NCBI GenBank assembly: GCA_034509425.1
Contig: JAVTVJ010000666.1
Span: 124,001 to 188,000, forward strand
Direction of reading: 5' to 3'
From: Eopsaltria australis
Lineage: Eukaryota > Chordata > Aves > Passeriformes > Petroicidae
DNA: 64,000 bases
Shown: piece by piece, positions 1 to 10,340 of the stretch
How the letters are laid out: every line of letters starts with the position of its first letter
Position numbering within the stretch: the first letter of the stretch is position 1
The notes under the pieces: generated by a model
Database searches by the model: none
Told to the model about the DNA's origin: nothing
What the model saw: the letters and a program-made list of their open reading frames with translations, nothing else
Program-made: the position numbers and the translations under genes

Positions 1-1430
1 ACATCCCCTCCCCGTCCTCCCTTCACCTCCTGCGCTAGCACAAACACAGCCTGGACTCTCATCCTCTGCCCACTGCAGCCTGGACCCACCCTGTGCAGAG
101 CTGCCTCAGGCAAGCACAGCACTTGGAGGGAATCAAATATTTACAAGGGGCCACTTAGCAGCTGCAGGGCTGGGAGCGGGGGAACCCCTGCAGTGCCAGA
201 ACACACCAGTGGTGCCTCTGGGAAGGGTGGGGGGTGTCCCCACTCGCCATTTCCCCCCCATCACGGGCAGCCACTGCAGGAGGATGCATGTGGGGACAGC
301 AGGTCCTGCAGAAGGGAAATCCTGAGCCTAGGGACTGTCCCCTCTGAACCCTTGTGCTCAGGTTTGGGGTTCTGGACCCAGCAAAATGGACATCCCATGG
401 GAGCAAGGGTTTGGCAAGGGGTGCTGGGGCAAAATCCCAGAGGAGAGGAGCTGACTCTGAAATGTTCTGCTGGAGGCTGTGAGGCACTGGCAGTGGGGTG
501 TGGGGGGCTGGTGCAGGCACTAATGGGGCTCCTGGCAGCGCCTGAGCCTGCGGGTTTGAGTCCTGCTGCAGATGCACTGAGGCTGCCTTGCCTCTGCTGG
601 GCACTGCTTCCTGCCCTGGCCACATCCGAGGGGAGCGAGGGACAGGCAGATGGGGAGTGCGGGAGGCTGCTCCTTATCAGCTTCTGCCCCAGCCTGTTGC
701 TTCCCCAGGCTTCCCTGGGCAGGAGTGGGCATGTACAGCGCTTGCAAGATCAGGCCGGGTTGGGGGCTGGAAGGAGAGAGGCCCCACACACCTGCAAAGG
801 GACCCCCAAAACAGACAGCAGTGACACCCCCCCACACCCCATGTGCACCCTCGACCTGGGGTCTGCCACTGGACGTGGTGCTCAGCCACAGGGCAGCCGT
901 GCAGGAGATGCTGCAGGGTGTTTGCATTTCTCTCTTGCGTGGCCAGCCTCTGCTCCCTAGACCTCTCCAGGACATTGACTTTCCCTGTATGATCCCTTCT
1001 GTCTCCACAGCCTGATGCCCCTGGTGCAGGTGGTCGCATCTATCACCTGTCAGGGATGGATGTGGTCCCACTGCCACCCCCCTCCAGGCTGGGGGTCTGG
1101 GGTATCGAATCAGGCCCAGGTCATCAGCCAGGACAGGAAGGGCCATGGGGATGAGGACTTGGCAGGGCATCAGTGTTCCTCCCTGGACCCACAACCATCA
1201 CGAGGACCTGCTCCTGAAGAAGTTGGCCTGGCCTGGAGCAGGGACACCCAAGAGAGAGGACATTTCTGGGAAGCAGTGACACACAGGATGGTCCCTGCCA
1301 GGCATCGTAACTGTCCTCGCCTGTCCCTGCTGTGGCCCAGGGCAGAGGTCCTCAACCTCTGGGCTGTCTGGGAGACAACTGGCACCATCCCCATTCCAAT
1401 CCCCAGGGGCCCGGAGCCGGGCAGGCGGTG
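1..1430. other. Intergenic, no gene recognised
   Basis: Moderately GC-rich sequence with open frames on both strands but no protein family I can recognise and no run of exons with matching splice phases. By the human gene order the next gene to the left would be TBXA2R on the minus strand; none of its seven-helix coding sequence is visible here, so this may be its 5' flank or first intron. Confidence 0.5.
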
Positions 1431-3240
1431 GCTGGAGGATCAACCCGGGTGCCCTGGAGTGCAGAAGACGGGGCTCGGCAGCCCTGGGGCACCGGGGCGC
1501 CCCGCCCCGCCGCTGCCCCCCGCCCACAGGGCCGCGGCATCTCGAGGGCTTCAAGGCTGCTGGGCCGCCCATTCCGACAGTCCGAAATAGACCCTTCCTT
1601 TCCCGGCCCTTTCCTGAGCCTTCCTAGTCCTTCTCCGGCTCTTCTCAGAGGAGCCAGCGGCACATGGGGGCGGGCGGCGGCGGGCGGGGGGAGCCCGGCC
1701 CGGCCGAGGAGCCGCGGAAGCAAATTCTGGTTCCGACGGGAAGCCGAAGATGCGCCCGTCGCGGACCCTTGGTCCCGGGAACAGTGGGGGACACCATGTG
1801 TCCGTACCCCACCACGGGGTCCCCGCTTCCCCTCCCTGGAAACGCACCCGAACCTCGGGGTTCTGTGCGAACCCGGCGGCTGAGGCGGCCACGAGCGCCC
1901 CGAGAGCCTTGGGAGCCCCGGCGCCCCGAGCGTCCTACACAGCCCCAAGAGCCCCGCACAGCCCCTCCGTTCGCCCCAGTCCTGCGGTCCGTCCGTCCGT
2001 CCATCCCAGACTTCTGGGCTCTTTGTCCTTCACAGCCGCCTTGGCTGCGTATCTCTCGCCCTCCTCCAACTCCCCCCTTCCCGCGCAGACCCGAGCCCTA
2101 CCTCTCTGCCGGCGGGACCCGCCCGGCTCGGCTCTGCTCAGCCCGGCTCTGCTCAGCCCGGCTGAGCTCAGCACGGCTCGGCTCAGCTCCGCGGCGGGGC
2201 GGGGGAAGGGCCGGGCTCGCCGCGCCCCCCGGAACCGGCCCCGTCCCTCTCCGCTCCCTCCCCGCTCGTGGACGGGGCTCCACGCGGGGGTCGCCCCTCG
2301 GGCCCATCGCCCCTGGCCCCGGCAGCGGCCCGGCCACCCGACAGCGACCCTCCGGTGCAGCCCCCTCGGTGCCTGCGCCCAAAGCCCCCCCACGTCGGGT
2401 CCTTGCCGGGGCTGGGCTCCCGCCCCGTTACTCACTTGTTTACCCGAGCGAGTCCCTGCCGGGGCGGGCTTGAGGCGGGGGGTCCGGCCAGGGCCCCTCC
2501 AGCGGGACCCGCTTCGGGGCCGGCACCTCGGTGTGGTCCGCCACAGGCGAGCCCCGCAGCGACCCCTGGACCCGAGAAGGGATAGACAGCTGCGGCTGCG
2601 GGCGCTGGAGTGGCCCTGGGCGCTCCCGCAGCCCCGGCCGTCCCTGCCCTGGGGGGGATTCGCGTGCCAGGGCTTTTCCCACCCCGGCAGCTCCGAGATC
2701 GGGATGTCGTTGCGCTGTCCACAGCCGAGACCAGCTGTGGCACGTCGCCAGGCAGTGTTCCCTCCCAGGGTCTCAGGATGCGACAGCCTCCCTTGCTGCT
2801 CCTCGTGCTCCGAAGAGCTGGGAGCGCCTGAGCCCACGGGGGACGCGGGGATATCTCGAGCACCCAGCATCCCGTCAAGGCAAGCAAGGGGCACAGCGGC
2901 TCGGTTGGGGCTCAGGTGGATGCCCAGGCAGGTTTTCCTGGCACTGGCTGCGTGGCTGCAGAGCCCATCATCCCGCTATCCTTGCTTTGGAGCAAAGATT
3001 GCCGCAGCGAAAGCGCGGGCGGAAGGCAGGGTCAGCCCGGAGAGCAGGATCGCGGCTGGCCCTGTGTACCGGGGGCAGGAGCGGTTCGGTAGCCGCTGGT
3101 GTCCCGGGTGGGGCTGGGCTGTGTCCTGGAGCAGCTGCCCCGACGGCCCCGCCCGGGCAGGAATCGGCCGAGCCGCTGTGTCCCCCCACCCAGCTCAGGG
3201 CTGCGCCGTGGCAGCTTCCCCCGAAATGTAGGGGAGACGT
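1430..3240. promoter_or_regulatory. CpG island, probable promoter
   Basis: Dense CpG and G+C over about 1.8 kb, unlike the flanks on either side. Boundaries are judged by eye. It lies left of the CACTIN 3' end and so is not the CACTIN promoter. On the minus strand a strong splice donor (GTGAGTAA) follows position 2436, so a non-coding first exon of a minus-strand gene could end there and splice leftwards out of the window. In mammals the gene in this place is TBXA2R, transcribed on the same strand. The assignment to TBXA2R rests on gene order only. Confidence 0.6.
2122..2190. repeat. 15-bp tandem repeat in CpG island
   Basis: Two clear and several decayed copies of a 15-base unit, CTCTGCTCAGCCCGG, lie next to each other. 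The array sits inside the CpG island and makes long but meaningless open frames in several phases. No coding role is supported. Confidence 0.65.
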
Positions 3241-4590
3241 GGGCAGGTGCACGGTCAGGGAGAAGCCGTCAGGGGCTTCAGCCGGATCCAGTCCCTGATC
3301 TGGCCCTGGCCCATGCCCAGAGGCTGCTGCAGCTCCCGAGGCTCAGACTCCTGTGCCTGCTCAGTGACCTCATCCAGGGCCTGGAGACAGACGCGCCGGG
3401 AAAGGCAGTGCCTGGAAGGACATGGACCCTGCTCCAGCTGGAGATACAGTGGGACGTTTGTGGGGGAGTTCCCCCATGTCTGTGTGTGCTCAGGAAGGAA
3501 AACGATTGGGCTCTGGGGAGGAAGGCTCTGCCTGGCAGCTGAGCAGGAAGGGCATCAACCACCAGCTTTGGGGTTTGGGGTTTTTTTTCCCATTTCCTCC
3601 TCCTTGGCCAGGCCTTTAGTCACTTCCTGTGCAGAGCCCCGAAACCCCCCTGCACAGGCAGCAGCTGGAAATAACTCACAGGAAAGAGAGGCCAGGGAAT
3701 GTGTCCGGTGCAGCTGCTGGCCCTAGGGATGTCCGGCAGGATGGGGTACCTGCACCCCTGGGCACTACTCACCAGCACCCCATCCTGCCTGCCTGAGTGG
3801 GGACACTGGGGTTAGGGGGCTTGTGGGGATGAAGCCATGTGGGGTGATCCCAGAAGAGTGTGACTGTGCCCACAGTCATCATCTGCTGCTACCAACATCA
3901 GCAAGTCCCAGCTCAACCCTGAAGTGCCCCTAAGCTGCACAAAACCCATATGAACATCACACGGGAGGCCCTTGGGAACCCCCACCTCAACAGGATACTG
4001 TGGAGTGCAGCTGCTTCTTGCCCAGGGCAGGGAGAGCCTCACAGGCATGGTGTGGGAGGGACTGCAGGCTCTGGAATCCAGATTTTCCCCTGTAAGGAAA
4101 TATCTCAACCAGCATCCCTCTCCTCTGCTCTGCCAGAGCAGGCGCCTGGCAGCACTAAAGCCTCCCATGCCACAGCCAGGACTGTGAGATGTGGCCACGC
4201 TCCCAGGCTAGGGAAGCCAGATCCCAGGGGAGGACATGCCAGGAATGGGGCCCAGGGGAGGGTGAGGGGCGCCTCTACGAAGCAGGACACAGGGCAGTGC
4301 TGGGCTGGTGAAGTCACGGGCCCTTGACTCCAGCTGGGGAGCAGCAGCTGGACTGATACAGCACTGATAAGGGAAGGTGTTGGGATTGGGAGGGGGCTGG
4401 ACTGGGGCAAGGGAGCACACAGGGCTGACTCTTTGAGGATGGGGCAATAGACACCAGAGACACAGGGGTGAGGACACCCCACTCCAAGCACTACCCAGTC
4501 CCCATGCGAATTCCCACTGCGGGCCCAGTGTGCTACTGGCTGGTGATGTCATGCAGGAGCAGTGGGGGTGCCCATGCCCAGTATCTCACA
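3241..4590. other. Intergenic between CpG island and CACTIN 3' end
   Basis: Unique-looking sequence of average base composition. I see no exon chain, no CR1 copy and no tandem array. The right end runs into the cleavage region of CACTIN transcripts. Confidence 0.5.
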
Positions 4591-4607
4591 GCTAAAACAA
4601 CTCTTAT

Positions 4608-4613
4608 TTTATT
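4608..4613 (-). terminator. CACTIN: Polyadenylation signal of CACTIN
   Basis: A canonical AATAAA on the minus strand lies about 130 bases downstream of the CACTIN stop codon, which gives a short 3' untranslated region. A T-rich, G/T-containing stretch follows it, as expected for the cleavage region. Confidence 0.75.
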
Positions 4614-4743
4614 TATACCAAAGTCTCAGGGTCCTTCATGATAAATGCAAGGACAGGGAAAAGCCTCAGGAACATGCCCAGTGCTGGGCCAGGCCTTGGG
4701 GACACCCATGGAACAGTGTCTGTGCTGTGGGATGAGCAGCCCC

Positions 4744-7700
4744 TCACCGGCGGTATCGGTAACGCTTGAAGTGGAACCAGAGCTGGAAGATGCCATTGGC
4801 AAACTGGCAGCGGAAGCCGTGGCGGTGGGAATACTCCCACTCCCTGTTGACAATCTTGAAGGCGATGTCCTCATAGGGTGGCCCAGCATGGAAGCGCAGG
4901 ATGGCAAAGTCCTTGTTGTCCTGGCAGGCCTCCAGGAAGTACTCAGGCGTTGAGCGCTTGTCGATGAGGTCGGGGTAGAAGATGTTGAACTTGTAGCCCT
5001 GCACGATCTTGGGGGGGGGGTTGTCAAAGTCGTAGTGGGTCTGGTTGTACTTGTTCCACTCAAAGCCTGTGTGCACACGGTTGAAGAAGCGGGGCTTGCG
5101 TGGCCGGTACTTGTCTGCCCACAGATAGGCCTTGCCCGTGAGCGGCATCTCCACGCTGAACTGTGCCTCGTCCGCGCCCATGCCCTCCTTGGCCTTGCGG
5201 AAGAAGATATCGTCGGTGCTCTCGGAAGCATCACCTGTAGGAGAGGAGAGGTTACATCATGTGCTGCAGTGCCAGCCTGGCCTGGGCCATACGACACTGC
5301 CCCCCAGGCACTCAGAGAGAAGGAGCTGCTGGGCAGAGGATGCAGAACTGGACACAGGAATGTGGGCTCTGACTGGGCACTGGGCTGAGTTGTGCTGGAA
5401 AACTCAACCAAAACACCCCTTCTCCCTCTGTGCACCCAAATACCTTGGTGGTACTGAGGCAGGTCTTGCAAGGAGCACCTGCAGCCTGAGCACCATCTCC
5501 CTGCTCCTGCCCAGGCCAGTGCCCTTTGCTCCAGGGGCACCCCTCTGCCAGGTCAGCTCTGTGTGCTTGCCCCAGATCCACCTCCTGCCCTTTCCTGAGG
5601 GCAGTAGCCCCTCCAGCCCTGTACCCCACATCACTGCACACTCGCCATGCCAGGCAGGCCTGCCCTAGGGCTCACCTGTCACCTGGAGCTGCTGGCGCAG
5701 GAGCAGCAGCCGGTGGGTGTCCTCCTCGGCCTCCAGCACGTGGGCATCGAAGGGCAGCTCGTTGGGGCCCAGCAGCCGGGGGCTGTACTTGCCCGCATCA
5801 TAGTCATCCAGGCTCTGCTGGATCAGATCCTCCTCCATCAGCACAGCCTCTCCCTCTGCCTCTCCCTTGGCCTCCGTGTCCTGCTCTGCCTCTGAGGATG
5901 GCCCTGGCTGTGCCTCAAGGCTCTCCTCAGGATCCAGCCTGCATGGAAGGGAGAAGAGAGGACTGGGACGGGGATGGTACCCTCATTCTCTGCTCACCTG
6001 AGCTCTGCCTAGGGCAGGGTGAGGGCACAAGGCTGCCTTTCTGCCCCAGGGACAGGCCCAAGTGGCTGCTCACCTGTCACTGGGGGAGGCCGGCTCCCGC
6101 TTGATGATGGGGAAAAGCGGTTCACTCTCCACACCCTGCTCCTGCTTCAGCTTGTACAGCTTCTGCCGCAGCACGTCCTGGTGCCGCTCCCGCAACCTGA
6201 GACAGGAGTCATTGGGTCCCACCCAACCCAGCAGAACCACCTCGCTCCCACTGCCCAAAGCTGCGACATCCACCTCCACGGGCTGAAACCTGCTGGGCTT
6301 GGGTGGCTTTGGGCTGAATAAGCCTCAGTTCAGTTCCCTCTTGGAGGCTTCACTAAGCATCACCACTGCAGAAAGGACTGGGTGCCCAGCCCCACTCCTC
6401 TCTTGGCAATCATCTCAGAAAGGGTTGAACACCCTCCCCCACTCCCTCCACCAGTTTGGTTTGTGCCTCCCCAGCTCTGCCCACAGCAGGGTCTGCACTG
6501 CCCCTGCTCTCTGCTCTCACCTGGCCCGAGCCATATAAGCCTTCAACTGCTGGAGGAGGCTCTCCCAGTACCCGATGTCCAGGTTAGGCCCTCCTGCCCG
6601 GATCTTGCTCTCGATGCCCTGGTACAGAGCTTGCAGCTGGTTGTATGTCTTCCCCTTGAACACGGACTGCACATCTGAGCTGACCGACGCATTGACACCG
6701 TCCCGACGCTCCCCTGGACAGGTGAGGGCAGCTGGTCAGTCTTGGGGCACTCAGCTGCACTCATCCCAGTTCTCCCAACCAGACCCCAGCCAGGGAGAGC
6801 TGCCAGACCCACATCCAGCAGGTCCAAGAGAAGCCCTCTGAGCCTGAGTACACATGGCAGACCCTGCCCTATGTGACCCACCACTCATGGTACCCAACAC
6901 CCACAGAAGCTCCGCTCTCCTGCTCACCTGGTCCTCCTTTCCCAGCGGCCTCCAGCTTGCGGAGCTTGGCTATCTCATCCTCTGTGATGATGGTCATGTC
7001 CCTCCAGAAGTCCACATTCTTCCCTTGCTCCAGCTCCATGTACACCTGCAGGCAGGAGACACATCAGGCACCTGTTCCGCACCATGGGCAGGAAAGCAGA
7101 GCTGGTAGAGAACCCCTGAGCCCAGGCAGAGGGGCAGCGGAGCAGGCACCTGGATGTCCTCCACCAGGTCCTCCATGTCAGAGACAGTCAGGCCATTCAG
7201 GAAGGTGTAGGGCTCATGCATCTCCACAGCCAGGTCATCATCCTCTGCACTGATGTACTTGGCCAGAAGATCAATGGGTTTCGCCCTCCCATCCCGAATC
7301 CGGATCTTAGACCTGGTGAAGGGAGAGGAACAGAGGAACAGTGGGACACTGAGCAGTGCCATCCTCTGGTCCCTGCCAGGCCTGGCTCTGAGCAGCTGCA
7401 CACCTACCGCAGCTTCGCCTGCTGCAGGTGGAAGTTGTCCTCCTGCTCCTCCCAGGTTTTGAAGTGCTCTGCCTCTTTCTCCCGCTGCAGCATCTCCAGC
7501 TCCTGCTCCCTCATGGCTTTTTCCCGCTCCCGCTCCAGGCGCAGCTGCTTCACCTGCCCAGGGTGACAGAGCTGTGAGGCCACTGTGGACGGGCCACTGT
7601 GCAGACACCACAGGCACCTGCTCGAGGCCACAGCCATGACCTGTTCCCGAGTTGCCTTGGCTCCTGCCATCAGCCCGAGCTCCTGGAGATCCAGGAGCCA

Positions 7701-9948
7701 GCAGGGCCAGGTTGCCTGACATCACTGCCAGCTCTGGGGGAGACAGGGGACACAGGCACAACTGAGTGCCTCAGTGCTGTGACCCGGCATTGTCCTACTC
7801 AGCACCTCCTGAGCTGCTGGGCTCAACCCCAAGGGAAGAGGTTTCTCATCCTGGAATAGCAGAAGCCAGGGGTTCTATGGCCCCCAGAATCCTACAGACT
7901 GGGCACACCCAGGGGAAGAAAACGGGGACTTCCCAGTGAGGGATGGAGAGAACCAGGCTGTAAACAGGGCTCTCTGTCACACAGTGACACGGAGAGGACA
8001 TCTCATCCCACCTTCTGCAGCTCCAGGCGATTGTCCTCCTGGATTCGCTTGTTCCTCTCCTTCAGGTCCTTCTCATCCAGATGGCTGATCCCTTTCTTTT
8101 CCAGTGCCTTAAACACAATGGTCAAGGGAAGCTGTGGAACCCAAGGACCTCCACAGCTTCTCACTGGCCAGCAAATGCTAATCCATTCACTTGCTTCTGC
8201 TACCCCAGTGAGGTCTGACCCTGTTGAAAGTCCCTAAATCACTCAAACTCTGCTCCTGAAGCGGAAGCCCCTCAGCAAAGCCAGGCTCAGCCCACAGAGC
8301 CCACCTAGCCTGGTGACATGAGGGCCAGCACAACAGTATAGTGGAACCATGCAATGGTTTGGGTTAAAAGGGACCTTAAAGATCATCTTGTTCTACCTCC
8401 TGCCATGGCAGGGACACCTTCCCCTATCCCAGGGTGCTTCAAGCCCTGGCCAACCTGGCCTGGGACACTTCAGGGATCCAGGGGCAGCCACAGCTGCTCT
8501 GGACACCCAGGGCCTCACCACCCTCACAACCAACAATTCCTTCCAAGTATCCCATCTATCCCTGCCCTCTAGCAGTGGGAAGCCATTACCCTTGTCCTGC
8601 TCCTCCACAATCTTGTCAAGTTCCTTTCTAGCTCTCCTGAGCCTTTGTAGCCACTGGAAGGGGCTCTAAGTTCTCCCCAGAGCCTTCTCTTCTCCCTAAC
8701 CCTAACCCTGAACACCCCCAGCTCTCTGTCATTCCTACAGCAGAAGTGCTGCATTCCCGTTACCATCTCTGTGTCCCTGACTCAGAAAATGCTGCCCAGC
8801 ACTCAGCCTGCAGCTCCCAGCAGCTCCAAGGCCCTATCCCACCCTCGACCCATCTTCTTATACCACCCCCCTGGATACAGACCCTCCCTCAGGCACAGAT
8901 CCCCCAACTTCCCCTGCTTGCTCCATCTGGCTGCAGGGACAGGGCAGAGCTCACCTTGCTCCAGATGAATGTGCCCAACAGGTTGTTGTCCCCGAAGGGA
9001 TTGTCGGTGTTGGTGTAGCCCATGTACTCCTCACCCCAGCCCATCTTCTCCCGCTTCTTTCTCTCCTTGGCCTCCTTCTTAGCCAACCTTCGTGCTCGCT
9101 TCTCCTCGGGCGTCTCCAGGGCCTTCAGCAGAGCCGCCTGTTTCTTCTTCTCCTCCCTCAGCCTCAGCCGCTCCTGCAGGCTCAGCTGCTGCCCTGGCTC
9201 CTCTCGGCCCCGGGGCCGCGGCGGGGAGGGGGAGCTGACGGAGGACACGGAGGACTTGGATCCATCCCTCCTGCGGCGCCGCTCCCGGCTCCGCGCCGCC
9301 CGGTCCCGCCCGCGCTCCGGGCTGGAGCCGGAGGAGCGATCCCGCGACCGTGAGCGCTGCTTCCTCCGGTTCTTACGGTGCCGCTCACGGCTGCTGCTCC
9401 TTTTCTTCTTCTTCCATTTTTGTCTCTCATCGCCGGAGTCTGAGCTGGGGGGGGCACAGCCGGGCTTCAGCGGGAGGAGGCCACGACCGTGCCGGGTACG
9501 GAGCGTCTCCCTGACGCAGGCGAGGCCGGCCCGGCACCGGCGCCACCGGCAGCGCCGAGAAAGCGAGGGGTACCTGCACCCCCCAGCCCCGATCACCCCG
9601 GGCCGGTGTCACGAGCAGCGCTTGGGACCTACGGCCTGCTCCCAGTCCCCCGGCCCCGGCCCTGCCCCAGCCCGGCGGGACCGAGCGTCCCTTCCCGTCC
9701 CAGCTTCGGGCCGCGCGGGCCCCGGCGCTCCAGCCCCGCTCCCCCTGAGACACGGCGCGGCCGCTCCGGGCCAGCTGGCCCGCTCACCCCGAGCTCGGCT
9801 CCCGGCGTCGCCCCCGACTCCGGCTCCGGCTGCGGTGCCGCCGCCCGCGGCTCCCGGACCGCGAACGCCCCCGATCCCGCTCCCTTTCCCGGTCCCGGTC
9901 CCGCTCCCAGCGGCCGCCCCGGGCCGGGCTGCGCGACCCGGAGCCCAT
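4744..9948 (-). CDS. CACTIN: Cactin, spliceosome-associated C complex protein
   Basis: Complete gene. Coding exons in transcript order: 9948-9788, 9444-8955, 8107-8012, 7553-7408, 7312-7150, 7045-6928, 6713-6521, 6196-6074, 5938-5676, 5234-4744. All introns are GT-AG and all phases close, giving 747 residues (human protein 758). Residues 1 to about 150 are rich in Arg/Ser/Asp/Glu, followed by a basic Glu/Lys coiled-coil region (about 155-300). The central Cactin domain covers about 215-455, an acidic linker about 490-550, and the strongly conserved C-terminal cactin domain about 620-747, ending HFKRYRYRR. Cactin is a nuclear protein linked to pre-mRNA splicing and sister-chromatid cohesion, and a negative regulator of NF-kB/Toll signalling. 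Start chosen at MGSGSRS because it matches the family start; an in-frame ATG at 10326 would add 126 unrelated residues. Exon 10 contains a run of ten C. Confidence 0.97.
8344..8745 (-). mobile_element. CR1 LINE 3' fragment in CACTIN intron 2
   Basis: The CR1 3'-end signature is seen in reverse complement: a degenerate ATTCTATGA-type end, then the GGTTTGGG and AAGGGACCTTAAAGATCAT blocks, then the CATGGCAGGGACACCTTCC block. It is a truncated, diverged copy between CACTIN exons 2 and 3. A telomere-like stretch interrupts it at 8694-8709. Confidence 0.9.
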
Positions 9949-10340
9949 CAGCAGCGGCGGCTCCGCCCCGGGGCCTCGCGGGGCCTCAGCGCACCGGGCT
10001 GCCCCGCCGCCCGCCTGCGCCCACCCCGCCCTCCCAGCGGCCCGGCGCACGCAGGCGGGCGGCTGGGCAGCCCTGCGCCAGGGGGCGGGGCCGGGGCCGA
10101 GCCGGGTCCCTCTCCCCTCACAGAGCAGGCGGAGAGCGGAGAGCTCAGCACAAACTGCGGAACGCTTTATCAGAGCGGGGTGCAGAGCTCTGCAAAAGGG
10201 GCTCCCCGGACAAGGAGGGGAAAAACCCTCAAAACAACCGAGAAAAGAAAAAAAGCGCCCAGGTCTCGGGCCGCCGGAGCAGAGAGGGGAGAACACCCCG
10301 ACACCGGCGGCCCCTCCGCCGTACATTGGGCACACGGAGA
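9200..10340. promoter_or_regulatory. CACTIN: CpG island at the CACTIN 5' end
   Basis: CpG-rich block covering CACTIN exon 1, intron 1, the start of exon 2 and about 390 bases upstream of the start codon. The expected transcription start lies between 9950 and 10200 on the minus strand. I see no TATA box, which fits a housekeeping CpG promoter. The transcribed RS-rich repeats make long antisense open frames here that should not be taken as genes. Confidence 0.8.

Noticed and set aside
1750..3231. Plus-strand open frame of 493 codons in the left CpG island
   Set aside because: GC-rich sequence has few stop codons; several other frames are also open here and the 15-bp repeat runs through it. No homology recognised.
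9949..10326. CACTIN start at the upstream in-frame ATG 10326
   Set aside because: The extra 126 residues are Gly/Ala/Pro-rich with no resemblance to cactin, whereas MGSGSRS fits the family start. The true transcription start probably lies downstream of this ATG.
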